Below are positions 35,397 through 44,732 of a DNA stretch of 64,000 nucleotides, one piece after another. Position 1 is the stretch's first letter, and every line of letters begins with the position of its first letter. Location: contig NZ_JACYXC010000001.1 in NCBI RefSeq assembly GCF_016031615.1, positions 2,790,001 through 2,854,000 on the forward strand, in the 5' to 3' direction. The notes beneath the pieces were generated by a model. That model was not told the DNA's origin. It did no database searches and saw nothing but the letters and a program-made list of their open reading frames with translations. The translations under genes and the position numbers were made by a program. Source of the DNA: Streptomyces pactum (GTDB lineage: Bacteria > Actinomycetota > Actinomycetes > Streptomycetales > Streptomycetaceae).

Positions 35397-35848
35397 AGCC
35401 CCGCCCCGTCCGTCGCCGCGCGCGACTCCCCCGGCGCGCGTCCGCCCCTTGATTCTCCGGCGGTGCGCGCGAAAGCGCCAGGGGTCGGCGGCACGGTCGG
35501 GCCGGCGGGGGGCGTGATCGCGGCCGGGCCCGCGCGGCGGCCGCCGGGGGCGGACCGGCAGGGCCGCGCCCGCCGACGGGCGGGAGCGGCCGGCGGGCAG
35601 GGGTGGGGGCGGCGGGCAGGGGGCAGGGGCCCGGGCGGCGAACGTCGTCGGCAGCGGGCACACGTCGGCGCACCGGCCGGTGGCGGGCCCCGGACTCCGG
35701 GCGGACGGGCCCATCCGGAGGCGCCCCGCCGCCCCGGACCCGGCCGGAACGCCCCTGCGGCCCGGACCCGGCCGGGCAGGATCCGGCGGGCCGGGCTTCC
35801 GGGGGGACCGGGGACCTGGCGCCCGGCCCCCAGGCCCGCCCCCGGCCG
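35397..35848. other. Gene-free stretch upstream of the EACC1-caspase operon
   Basis: This very GC-rich DNA holds the presumed promoter of the operon but shows no clear -10/-35 pair or dyad that I can defend. No gene seen. Confidence 0.4.
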
Positions 35849-37849
35849 TCAGTCGGCCATGTTGTCCGGGCAGCGGGTGCCGCGCGGGAACTGGTACGGG
35901 GCGGCGATCCGGTAGGTGCCGGGACGCGGTGCGTGCAGCACGGTCCACTCGTCCTCCGGCTCGCCCTCCGCGGCCTCCTGCACCTGGTTGGTCAGGCAGC
36001 CCTTGCGGTTGACCGGCGGCCCGTCCTCCCGCAGCGGCTTGGGCGCCTTGATGCCGTCGCCGTCCTCGTCCACCAGGCCCAGCCACGGCGAGTAGGGGAT
36101 GCGGATGAGGACCGGGCCCTCGGACTCCACGTCGATGACGAGTTCGTCGGCGCCGGCGCGCACCACGGTGGCGGGCGGGTCGGCGATCGGCGTCGGGTCC
36201 AGGACCTTGTACAGCTTCCAGTTGGTGTCGGACCAGACCTCGTCCAGGTACGGCACGCCCCCGGCGAGCAGCTCCGCCTCCGGGTACGACCACACGTCCG
36301 GGTCGTCCTTGGGCAGCACCACGTAGTGCACGGCCCAGCGGTGCAGCCACTTCTGGTACTCGCCCGGGTCGAGCGGCTTGTCGTCGTCCTCGTAGAAGAT
36401 CGGGTTGCGCTCCATGTCGGCCTGGCGGTTCCAGCCGCGCGCCAGGTTGACGTACGGCGCCAGCGCGGACGCCTCGCGGTGGCTGCGCACCGGGACCACC
36501 TCGACCCGGCCCCGGTTGGCGCCCACCCGGTCGAGCTGGTCGATCAGCGGCGCCAGCTCGCGGTTCCAGGCCGCGGCCGGGGTGGTGTGGATGATGTCGT
36601 CCACGGTCTTCACCACCTGCCAGATGCTGACCATGGCCAGCGACAGCACCAGCACCAGCCACTTGCGGCCCCGGTCGGTGCGGCGCACCTCGTCGAGCCC
36701 GGCCGGCTTGCGGTGGTTGACCAGCGCGGCGAGCAGCAGCACCCCGCCGAAGATCATCCCCAGCCGGGTGATGTTGGTGCCGATCTGCGAGGGGATCGCC
36801 CACACCAGCACCACGCCGATGCCGTACAGCGCGGCGCCGACCCGCACCGTGCGCCACTGCTTGGGCGAGGCGTAGAAGACGGCGGCGGCGGTCCAGCACG
36901 GCAGCAGCGTGGACCAGAAGATCATCGGCTGCTTGCCGGAGAACGGGAAGAGGTACGAGGACGCGGCCACCACCATCACGGGGGTGACGCCGAGGGCGTA
37001 CGCGGCGGGCCGCCGGCGGGTCAGCCACAGCGCCGCCGCGACCACGCCGACGAAGAGTCCCGCCACCGGGCTGGACATGGTGGACAGCGCCGCGAGCACC
37101 GCGGCCGCGGCGAACCGGCCGATCTTGTGGCCCCAGTGGCGGCTGCGCCACTTGGTGGGCCAGGCGAAGATCACCGCGACGGCGCCCAGGCCGAACATGG
37201 TGCCCAGGCCGAAGGTGACCCGGCCGGAGATCGCGTTGCAGACCAGCGCCAGCGTGCCGTAGAGGGCCGGCCACAGCGGCCGGGAGACCACCTTGGAGCG
37301 GATCAGCAGCAGCGCCAGCAGACCGGCCGAGATCGTTCCGGCGATCATCATCGTGGTCCGGACGCCGAGCACCGCCATCAGGTACGGCGAGATGACGCTG
37401 TACGACACCGGGTGCATGCCGCCGTACCAGGCGAGGTTGTAGGCGCGGTCCGGGTGCTGGAGCGCGAACTCCGCCCAGGCGTCCTGCGCCGCCAGGTCAC
37501 CACCGCTGTTGGCCAGCAGCGCGACCCACAGCAGATGCAGGATTCCTGCGAAGATCAATGCGGCGGGCACAGGATGGAACATTACGCTCCGGACACGCCC
37601 GTGCCGGATACGCCGGAACCAGGAGTTCCGGCCGTCGTCCCCGTTCGGACGGGCCCCGTTCGGGGCGGTGCCGTTGGGGTCGGTGCCGTTCAGGTCGGTG
37701 GCGGCCACCGGATCACCACCGCCCGGTTCGGTTCCGCCGTCCTCGCCGTCGGGACCCGATCTGCGCTGCGCGGGTACGTGTATTCGTCCGGCGGCGTCCA
37801 CCGCCGGGCTTCCGCTCTTCCCGGCCCGTGTCGGATCCACGGTCGTCAC
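35849..37849 (-). CDS. Polytopic membrane protein, possible GT-C-type
   Basis: A 666-residue protein. A hydrophilic N-terminal ~95 residues contains an N-G-T/P repeat (NGTDPNGTAPNGARPNG). Residues about 95-440 form roughly eleven transmembrane helices. The C-terminal ~220 residues are predicted outside (RVEVVPVRSHREASALAPYV, WLGLVDEDGDGI). The first external loop (SGGDLAAQDAWAEFAL, then YGGMHPVSYSVISPYL) has the acidic-aromatic look of GT-C glycosyltransferases, but I do not see a decisive motif. GTG 37849 was chosen because GGGGAGA lies upstream; longer frames exist. It is common in Streptomyces and of unknown function. Confidence 0.7.
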   Translation of the reverse strand: MTTVDPTRAGKSGSPAVDAAGRIHVPAQRRSGPDGEDGGTEPGGGDPVAATDLNGTDPNGTAPNGARPNGDDGRNSWFRRIRHGRVRSVMFHPVPAALIFAGILHLLWVALLANSGGDLAAQDAWAEFALQHPDRAYNLAWYGGMHPVSYSVISPYLMAVLGVRTTMMIAGTISAGLLALLLIRSKVVSRPLWPALYGTLALVCNAISGRVTFGLGTMFGLGAVAVIFAWPTKWRSRHWGHKIGRFAAAAVLAALSTMSSPVAGLFVGVVAAALWLTRRRPAAYALGVTPVMVVAASSYLFPFSGKQPMIFWSTLLPCWTAAAVFYASPKQWRTVRVGAALYGIGVVLVWAIPSQIGTNITRLGMIFGGVLLLAALVNHRKPAGLDEVRRTDRGRKWLVLVLSLAMVSIWQVVKTVDDIIHTTPAAAWNRELAPLIDQLDRVGANRGRVEVVPVRSHREASALAPYVNLARGWNRQADMERNPIFYEDDDKPLDPGEYQKWLHRWAVHYVVLPKDDPDVWSYPEAELLAGGVPYLDEVWSDTNWKLYKVLDPTPIADPPATVVRAGADELVIDVESEGPVLIRIPYSPWLGLVDEDGDGIKAPKPLREDGPPVNRKGCLTNQVQEAAEGEPEDEWTVLHAPRPGTYRIAAPYQFPRGTRCPDNMAD

Positions 37850-38660
37850 TACGGCTCTCCCCGTCTTCCCCCGGAGTCTCCTCCACTGTCCAACGCCGGC
37901 CTGGTGCCCCGCGCGGGCACGGGGCCGGCGGCAGCGGGGACGCATCAGGGGTCCTGGCGACGCTAGCACGCGCGACGCCCCTGATGCCCCGCGGGGCGCG
38001 GGACGCCCCGGGCCCGCGGGCCGTCGCCGGGACCGACCGGAGGTCCCTCCGACGGGTGACGGGCCGTCCCGGCGGCACCGTCACCACCCCGGGTGACCTG
38101 CGGCCCCGGGCCCGGCCGGGCCCGCGCCGCCCGGCCGCCCGGCGGGCCGGGCCGACCCTCGGGCGCCCCCGGGGTGATCCGCGGCACCCACCGCACCGTG
38201 GAGGTGATCCACGGCACCCGGCGTGGCGCGGGGGTGACCCATGGCACCCGGCGTGGCTCGCGGGGCTGACCCGCGGCCCCCGCCGTCCCGCGGAGGCCGG
38301 TCCCGGGGCGCCGCCCGGGGTGATCCACGGCAGCGACCGCCACGCACCACCGGCCCGGGCCGCCGGCGCGGCACCACCGGCACCGGACCTCTACGCGACA
38401 CCACCGGCACGGGACCTGTGCGCGGCACCACCGGCACGGGACCTCTACGCGACACCACCGGCACGGCGCCGAAGCCCCGGGCCACCGTCCCGGGCCGCCG
38501 TCCCCGGCCGGTCCTTCCGCGCCGCGTCCGTCGCCGGCGCGGGCCGTGCGACCGCGGCCCCGTACCGCCGCGCCCGCCGCTCCGGGCCGGGAACGGCCGG
38601 CGGCCCGGGGACGGACGGTTCCGTCCCCGGGCCGCCGGTGGGCGCCGGCCGTACGGCCGG
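37850..38660. other. Gene-free stretch with minisatellites
   Basis: An 811-base gap between two minus-strand genes. Degenerate repeats of GGTGATCCACGGCACCC occur at about 38170-38340, followed by the 27-bp tandem repeat. Open frames here translate to repetitive Arg/Pro/Val peptides and are not credible genes. Confidence 0.5.
38372..38467. repeat. 27-bp tandem repeat, 3.5 units
   Basis: The unit begins CACCACCGGCACGGGACC. Copies lie at 38372-38398, 38399-38425, 38426-38452 and a partial one after 38453. Copies 1 and 3 are nearly identical and copy 2 differs at four positions. The repeats are contiguous without spacers, so this is not CRISPR. Confidence 0.85.
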
Positions 38661-41600
38661 TCAGCCGAGCCGGGTCAGCTTGTCGCCGAAGCCCGGCTCC
38701 GCCAGGTCCTTCTGGAGCGCCACCGGCACGGTCGCCCGCTCCGGTCCGGTGCCCACGTTCAGCTGTCCGATCACCGTGCCGGCCTTGGCCGAGTGCGGCA
38801 GCCCGTCACCGTTGACGGTGAGCTTGAACTCGACCTCGTGGCCGGGCCAGCCGGCCCCCTGGAGGTCCTTGGTGGCCACCACCGGGGTGGTACCGCCGAG
38901 ACCGTCGTCGACCTCCCCGACGACCTGGCCCTTGCGCACCAGCGTCGCCGCGGTCAGCGCCTTGCGCACCGCCTTGATCTGCTTCTCCGACTCGTCCAGG
39001 ACGAGCGCCAGGTGGGCGTTGGGGTCGGTGCTGCCGGTGCGCTGGTCGAGGGTGACGCCGAGCACCAGGCGGTCCTTGCCACCGACGGTCCGGTACGTCG
39101 CCCACATCAGGGCGCCGCCGGCCGGGGTGTTCGATCCCGTCTTGATGCCCCGCACCACCAGGTCCGGGTCGGCCACCAGCCGGTTGTTGTTGAAGATCCG
39201 CCCCACCCCGGGGATCTCGATGTCCGGGGTCGCCACGATCTTCCGGAACGTCTCGATCTTCATCACCGCGCTGGCCAGCTTGAGCTGGTCCTCCGCGGTG
39301 CTCTGGGTGCTGGCCTTCAGACCGCTGGGGTCGGTGTACGTGGTGTTGGTCATCCCCAGGTCGCGGGCGGCGTCGTTCATCTTCTTCAGGAACGCCTGCT
39401 CGCTGCCCGCGTCCCAGCGGGCGAGCTGCCGGGCGACGTTGTTCCCCGAGGGGATCATCGTCATCTCCAGCATCTGGCGGAGGGTGAACTTCTGCCCCTC
39501 CTCCACCGGCACCCGGGACTCGTCCTTGTTGCCCGCCTCGCGGCCCGCCTGGGCGTCGATGGTGATCCGCTGGCCGGGCTCGTCGGGCTTGAGCGGGTGG
39601 CTCTTGAGCACCACGTAGGCGGTCATCACCTTGCCGACGCTGGCGATCGGCACGGGCTTCTGCGCGCCGTACGTCCCCAGGCTGCCGACGCCCTCGACCA
39701 GGGCGGCGGCCTGTCCCTCGCCCGGCCACGGCATGGTGAACCGCTCTCCCTCGAAGGTGAAGGAGGTCTGTCCGGCCGAGCGCAGCTCGGGCTCCGGCAG
39801 CGGGCGCAGCGCCTGCACCACACCGAAGATGATCACCAGCAGCAGCACCAGCGGCGTCCAGATCTTGATCCGCCGGACGATGGTGCGCACCGGGGTCTCC
39901 GGCGGCGGCGGGGTGTTGGTCAGCTGGGCCAGCAGGTCCAGCGGCGCCGGCTCCCCCACCGGCGGCAGCGGCTGCTGACGGGTCCGCTCGGACTCCGGCA
40001 GCGTGCCGGTCCCGGCCGCGGGAGCCGCCCCGGCGGCGGCCGGTGCCTCGGCCCCGGCCCGCGGCGCGGTGGTGGCCGGCGCCGGGGCGGTGCCGTTCCG
40101 CGGCTTCCGGCCGGTGTCCGGGTCGTCCGCCGAGCGCAGCGGCACGAAGGTGCTGGGACGCCCGTCCGCGCCGGCGGCCGGCTTGCCGGTACCGTCTCCG
40201 GCCGGCTTCTTCGGCTCCGGCTTCTTCGGCTCCGCGCTCGTGCCCGCCGGACGGTCGCCGGTCTTGTCGCCGGTCTTGCCGCCGGCCTTCGCGGGAGGCC
40301 GGACGGTGCCGAGTACCGAGGTCGCCCGGTCGCGGCGGGCGGCCGGGTCCGCGGCGCCGTCCGCGTCCTCGTCCTCCTTGACCGTGTCCTTCTTGTCCGT
40401 GTCCTTCGCGCCTGCGGTTTTCGCGCCCGCGGCCTTCTTGTCCCCGTCCTTCGCCCCGTCGCGCCGGGTGTCGTCGCCCTTCCCGCCGTCACGCTCGGCG
40501 GCGCGGTCCGCGCCGCTCTTCCCGCGATCGCGCCGCTCGGCCGTGCCGCCGGCGGCGTCGCCGTCCTCGTCGCCGTTCGCCGTACCGCCGTCGGACACCG
40601 TGCCGTTCCCGGCCGCCCCGGGGGCGGTGACGGACGGCCGGACCGCGCCGAAGAACGCGGTGGCCCGGTCCGTGGCCCGCCGGGCGGCGGCGCCGTCGGC
40701 CCCCGCCCCGCCGGAGCCGGCCGTGCCGTTGGCCCCGCTCTCCGTCTCGCCGTCGGTCCCCGGCTCCGCCGTGGCGGTGCCGCGACCCGTGGCCCGCACC
40801 GTGCCGAAGAAGGCGGTGGCCCGGTCGGCGGGGGTGTCGGGGAGGTCCCGCAGCGTGCCGAAGGCCAGGGTGCGGGTGTCCTCGCCCGATCCCTCGGCCT
40901 CCGCCGCGGTGTCCTTCCCCTCCGCCTTCCCGGCGGACGCGCCGGCCGCGGACGCGGCCCGGTCCCGGCCCGCGCCGGCGGCGTCCTCGGAGGCTTCCGG
41001 GCCGCCGGAGACCCAGGCCGCCACGGCGTCCCGCAGCCGCTCGTCGCCGCCGGCCGGAGCCGGCTCGCCGCGCTCGTCCGCCGTCCCGCCGGCCTTCCGG
41101 CCGCCGTTCGGGGCCGCCGCGTCGCCGGAGCCGGCGGTGCCGTTGCGGGTACCGGGCCGCACCGGCAGCGGCCGCTGCGCCGGCCGGGTGCCCGGTTCGT
41201 CCGTCTCCCCGTCCGCCGCGTCGTCCGGCCCGTCGGGGTCCGGGGCGCCGGAGTCCGACGCGTCCGTGTCCGCCGTGCGGGCCGGGCCGGTGTCCCGTGC
41301 CGGGCCGCTCGCCGCTGCCCGAGCGACGCCGGTCACGTCCGCCGTGCCGGACCCGGCGGCGTCCCCGGATTCCGGTTCGCCTTCCGCTTCCGCTCCGGCC
41401 GCCGGGTCCGCCGCGGTGCCGTCGCCGTCCGCGCGCCGCCCGCTGCCGCCGTCCGCGCCATCCGTGCTTTCCGCCGCGGCCTCCGGCGTCACGGCCCGCA
41501 GGACCGTGGTCGCCCGGCCGCCCGGCGCCTTCGCCGCGGGGGCGTCCGGGTCCGCCCCGGACCCACCGGCACCGTCACCGTCAGCACCATCGGTGCCGTC

Positions 41601-41843
41601 AGCACCATCGGCGCCGTCGGTGCCGTCCGCGCGGTCTGTCCGGTCGTCCTCCGGCACCGTGCCGGACGATTCCGTCCCCGAGGACCGCTTCGCGTCCGGA
41701 GTACGTTCCGCTTCCGCGGACGTCTCCGTCTTCCGGGGCGACCCCGCGTCGCGGAACACCGCGAACCGGGGGTCGTGTTCGCCCCTAGTCGTCTCCCCCG
41801 ACGACTTCTGCTGATCCGACGTGTCGGGGGACTCGCCCGCCAC
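38661..41843 (-). CDS. D-alanyl-D-alanine carboxypeptidase with long cytoplasmic N-terminus
   Basis: A 1060-residue protein. The last ~380 residues are an S11 penicillin-binding carboxypeptidase: IASVGKVMTAY (S-x-x-K, Ser about 735), MIPSGNNVAR (S-x-N) and GIKTGSN (K-T-G). One membrane helix (WTPLVLLLVIIFGVVQAL, about 656-676) places this domain outside, where it trims D-Ala from peptidoglycan stems. The first ~650 residues are cytoplasmic, disordered, and rich in Asp, Gly, Ala and Thr. They contain a repeated short motif (DRATAFFGTVR and variants). S11 enzymes normally have ~400 residues and a signal peptide, so this architecture is unusual, though seen in Streptomyces. GTG 41843 follows a perfect GAGGAGG. 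Confidence 0.88.
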   Translation of the reverse strand: MAGESPDTSDQQKSSGETTRGEHDPRFAVFRDAGSPRKTETSAEAERTPDAKRSSGTESSGTVPEDDRTDRADGTDGADGADGTDGADGDGAGGSGADPDAPAAKAPGGRATTVLRAVTPEAAAESTDGADGGSGRRADGDGTAADPAAGAEAEGEPESGDAAGSGTADVTGVARAAASGPARDTGPARTADTDASDSGAPDPDGPDDAADGETDEPGTRPAQRPLPVRPGTRNGTAGSGDAAAPNGGRKAGGTADERGEPAPAGGDERLRDAVAAWVSGGPEASEDAAGAGRDRAASAAGASAGKAEGKDTAAEAEGSGEDTRTLAFGTLRDLPDTPADRATAFFGTVRATGRGTATAEPGTDGETESGANGTAGSGGAGADGAAARRATDRATAFFGAVRPSVTAPGAAGNGTVSDGGTANGDEDGDAAGGTAERRDRGKSGADRAAERDGGKGDDTRRDGAKDGDKKAAGAKTAGAKDTDKKDTVKEDEDADGAADPAARRDRATSVLGTVRPPAKAGGKTGDKTGDRPAGTSAEPKKPEPKKPAGDGTGKPAAGADGRPSTFVPLRSADDPDTGRKPRNGTAPAPATTAPRAGAEAPAAAGAAPAAGTGTLPESERTRQQPLPPVGEPAPLDLLAQLTNTPPPPETPVRTIVRRIKIWTPLVLLLVIIFGVVQALRPLPEPELRSAGQTSFTFEGERFTMPWPGEGQAAALVEGVGSLGTYGAQKPVPIASVGKVMTAYVVLKSHPLKPDEPGQRITIDAQAGREAGNKDESRVPVEEGQKFTLRQMLEMTMIPSGNNVARQLARWDAGSEQAFLKKMNDAARDLGMTNTTYTDPSGLKASTQSTAEDQLKLASAVMKIETFRKIVATPDIEIPGVGRIFNNNRLVADPDLVVRGIKTGSNTPAGGALMWATYRTVGGKDRLVLGVTLDQRTGSTDPNAHLALVLDESEKQIKAVRKALTAATLVRKGQVVGEVDDGLGGTTPVVATKDLQGAGWPGHEVEFKLTVNGDGLPHSAKAGTVIGQLNVGTGPERATVPVALQKDLAEPGFGDKLTRLG

Positions 41844-42097
41844 CGATGCCTCCTCGCCATGCCTCACACGGGAGGGCGCCGAGCGTCGGCCCCGTCCCGC
41901 CGTCAACCGTGTACCAGTGTCCTGTGTCCGCGGGGCTCATCGGTGCAGCCGCGCTGCCCCGACGTCCGCTGAGGGGGCCGCCCCCCTGCTAGACGAGAAC
42001 GACATACCTGCCGGTTCCCACCCGAACCCCCCACGCACTCTCGACAGACCAATGTGAGAGGGGTCACCCTGTCATTCATCCACGCGGGGAGGCATGG

Positions 42098-42841
42098 ATG
42101 GGCAGGAGCCGCAGAACAATTCCGGAGGAGCTTCTGCTGCTCGCTTTGGACCCGGCCACGGGTACCACGGCGCAGCCGCAGTCGCTCGACCTCGGCCTCG
42201 CCGGGGCACAGCTAGTGGAGCTGGCTCTGGCAGGACGGATAGCCCCTGACGGGGATCGTATCGCCGTGGTGCTGCCACGGCCGACCGGAGATCCGACATT
42301 GGACTCCGCGCTGGAGTTGCTGCGCCGTCGCGGCAGCCCGGTGCGGGCGGTCCACTGGATCGGCGGGCCCCGGCTGGGGCTGCGCCAGACGTACCTCACG
42401 CATCTGGAGCGGTGCGGCATGGTGCATGCCGTGGCCGGACAGATGTGCGGGGTGCTGCCGACCACTCGCTACCAGGCGACGGACACGGCGATCAGCCGGG
42501 AGATCAGGGCCCGGCTGGACAACGCGATCCGCACCGGGGTACCGCCGGACCCCCGGACCGCCGCGCTCGCCGCGCTGGCCCACGCGGTCGGCCTCGGCAA
42601 GCACCTGTACCCGGGCAACGAGGGCCGTTCCTCGCGCTCCCGGCTGCGGGATCTGATCAGGCACGACCCCATGGGCGGACTGGTGGCGCACGCCGTCATG
42701 GACGTCCAGAACGGCGTCGCGGCCTCGCCCCGGCGCGGGGCGGGCACGGGACGGCCGGGCCCGGGGCGCGCCGAACGGGCGTCCGGGGTGCCCCAGCAGC
42801 CGGCGCGCCGCGGCGGTATGGCGCGCGTCGGGGCGCGCTGA
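42098..42841 (+). CDS. GPP34 family phosphoprotein (GOLPH3/Vps74-like)
   Basis: A 247-residue all-helical protein. TIPEELLLLALDPATGTTA and LGLAGAQLVELALAGRI are the hallmark N-terminus of the GPP34 family, which in eukaryotes binds phosphatidylinositol-4-phosphate. Streptomyces genomes carry many copies, probably peripheral membrane proteins of unknown function. The last ~45 residues are Gly/Arg-rich. The start ATG 42098 lies after GGGGAGG; ATG 42094 is out of frame. The gene is divergent from the carboxypeptidase gene with a 254-bp shared upstream region. Confidence 0.88.
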   Translation: MGRSRRTIPEELLLLALDPATGTTAQPQSLDLGLAGAQLVELALAGRIAPDGDRIAVVLPRPTGDPTLDSALELLRRRGSPVRAVHWIGGPRLGLRQTYLTHLERCGMVHAVAGQMCGVLPTTRYQATDTAISREIRARLDNAIRTGVPPDPRTAALAALAHAVGLGKHLYPGNEGRSSRSRLRDLIRHDPMGGLVAHAVMDVQNGVAASPRRGAGTGRPGPGRAERASGVPQQPARRGGMARVGAR

Positions 42842-43473
42842 GAGCCGACCGCCCGGTCCGGGGCGGGAATTCGCCGAGAATTCACGCCGGCGCCGCGGGG
42901 CGCGGAACGGGCCGGGCGGGGAGCCGTGTGCGGCACGGCGGGCGGGGAGCCGCCCGCCGTGCCGCCACATCGTCCGCCGCCCCGCCGGGCGGGGCGGCGG
43001 TGGGCGCCGGGCGCGGTGCCCGGGAGCGACCGGGGCGGTCGGACCGGCGGCGCGGTGACGCGGCGCCGGCCCACCGGCTCCGGCGGCGCTCCGCCGACCG
43101 CATCCGCGGTCCCACCGACCGGTCCGGGAGCCGCCGCGGCCGCGGGGCGGTGGGCCGTCCGTCACCGATGACGGCCGGGCCACCGCCCCGCGCGCCTGAC
43201 CGGGCCGGGATCCGGTCGCACCCCGGCGCGCGCCACCGGCGCTCCGGCCGACGCGGCGCGCCCCGTCCGGGGGCGTGCGGCCCGGCCGCGTCCGCCACCG
43301 GCCGCGCCGCCGCGCACCCCCTCGTACCACCCGCCGCGCCACCGGGCCGCGGCGCCGGGCCGGCAGCGGACCCGGGGCACCGGGTGCGGCCATTTCCCAG
43401 CGCCGCGCGGACCGTTGGTGGCAGGCTGCTGACCAGCATCAAGCAGCAGTACGAAGCCGGAGGTGCACGTCCC
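42842..43473. other. Gene-free stretch before the XRE regulator
   Basis: Extremely GC-rich, with no credible frame. The last ~60 bases are less GC-rich, with GGAGG at 43459-43463, and should contain the regulator's promoter and ribosome binding site. Confidence 0.4.
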
Positions 43474-44346
43474 GTGACGTCCAACGTCGGCCCCACCGTT
43501 CGGCGACGCCGATTGGGCCAAGAACTGCGCAGACTCCGCCAGGAGAAGGGCATGACGGCGGAGGAGGTGGCCGAGGAGCTGATGGTTTCCCAGTCGAAGA
43601 TCAGCCGACTGGAGAACGGCCGCCGCAGCATCAGCCAGCGCGACGTGCGCGACCTGTGCCGGGTCTACAAGGTCGAGGACAAGCACCTGGTCGAGTCGCT
43701 GATGCACATGGCCAAGGAGTCCCGCCAGCAGGGCTGGTGGAACGCCTTCGGCGACGTCCCGTACAGCGTCTACATCGGGTTCGAGACCGATGCGGCGTCG
43801 TTGCGGGTGTACGAACCGCAGGTCATGCCCGGCCTGTTGCAGACCCCGGAGTACGCCGAGGCGGTGATCTGCGGGGCGCTCCCGGAGGCCCCGCCGGACC
43901 AGCTGGCCCAGCGCGTCCAGGTCCGGCTGCGGCGCCAGGAGCGGATCACCGACCCGCTCACGCCGCTGCGGCTGTGGGCGGTGGTGGACGAGGCGGCCAT
44001 GCGCCGGGTGGTGGGCAGCCCGAAGATCATGAGCGACCAGCTGGAGTACCTGGTGCGCATGAGTTACGAGCCGCACGTGACGGTGCAGGCGCTGCCGTTC
44101 GACATGGGTTCGCACCCGGGAATGAGCGGCCAGTTCACCATTCTGGAGTTCTCCGACGAGTCGGACACCAGCGTCGTCTATCTCGAAGGCGTGACCAGTG
44201 ATCTGTACCTGGAGAAGCTCTCGGACGTGCAGAGCTACAGCATGATGTACGAACATCTGCGGGCACAGGCGCTCAATGCGGACCAGAGCAGGCAGTTCAT
44301 CTCCGAAGTGGCCCGCGATCACCTGCGCCGAATTACCTCCGGCTGA
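43474..44346 (+). CDS. XRE-family regulator with DUF5753 (Scr1-type)
   Basis: A 290-residue protein. The helix-turn-helix (RRLGQELRRLRQEKGMTAEE, then QSKISRLENGRRSIS) occupies residues 10-70. The C-terminal DUF5753 sensor follows, with VYEPQVMPGLLQTPEYAEAV, RRQERITDPLTPLRLWAVVD and EALxR-like features typical of Scr1/WhiJ-related proteins. It starts at GTG 43474, ten bases after GGAGG. The DUF397 gene 176 bp downstream is its usual partner: the small protein binds the regulator and modulates DNA binding. Such pairs influence development and antibiotic production in Streptomyces. Confidence 0.9.
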   Translation: MTSNVGPTVRRRRLGQELRRLRQEKGMTAEEVAEELMVSQSKISRLENGRRSISQRDVRDLCRVYKVEDKHLVESLMHMAKESRQQGWWNAFGDVPYSVYIGFETDAASLRVYEPQVMPGLLQTPEYAEAVICGALPEAPPDQLAQRVQVRLRRQERITDPLTPLRLWAVVDEAAMRRVVGSPKIMSDQLEYLVRMSYEPHVTVQALPFDMGSHPGMSGQFTILEFSDESDTSVVYLEGVTSDLYLEKLSDVQSYSMMYEHLRAQALNADQSRQFISEVARDHLRRITSG

Positions 44347-44522
44347 ACACCGGAACGCATGGCGGCGGAGAGTACACCGCTCCGCCGCCGGCGCGGAAGG
44401 GACCCCCGCCATATGCCACCCGGTCGAGTGAACGGCCGCTTTTTGCACGGGAGTTGGCGAGTAGTGTCGATCACACCTCCTCACGAGGCGCAATCACACC
44501 CCTTCCAACCATCGGAGCAGAC

Positions 44523-44732
44523 GTGGCCATTCAGCTGGGAACGCAGGACGCTTGGATGAAATCCTCCTACTCGGGCGGCAACGGCGCCTGCGTGGAGGTG
44601 AAGGCCCCCACCACTCAGGCGGTTGCCGTGCGCGATTCCAAGGACCCGCACGGTCCGGCGCTCAGCTTCGCCCCCGAGGCGTGGGCCGCGTTCGTCTCGG
44701 AGGTGTCCGGCGGGGCGTTCGACATCGATTGA
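44523..44732 (+). CDS. DUF397 small protein
   Basis: A 69-residue protein starting at GTG 44523 six bases after GGAG. WMKSSYSGGNGACVEV is the signature of DUF397, followed by VAVRDSKDPHGPALSF and a W-AAFV ending. It is the small partner of the preceding DUF5753 regulator. The gap between them is enough for a promoter of its own. Confidence 0.92.
   Translation: MAIQLGTQDAWMKSSYSGGNGACVEVKAPTTQAVAVRDSKDPHGPALSFAPEAWAAFVSEVSGGAFDID

Noticed and set aside
34995..37274. 759-codon minus-strand open frame joining the membrane-protein region to EACC1
   Set aside because: Only its last 133 codons (from 35396) look like a real protein; the rest is an out-of-frame reading of the upstream gene.
38372..38467. 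Possible CRISPR-like array
   Set aside because: Units are contiguous with no spacers, and no cas genes are present; it is a minisatellite.
38241..41972. 1243-codon plus-strand open frame
   Set aside because: Antisense shadow of the carboxypeptidase gene plus upstream repeats; the peptide is Arg/Gly/Ala-rich without domains.
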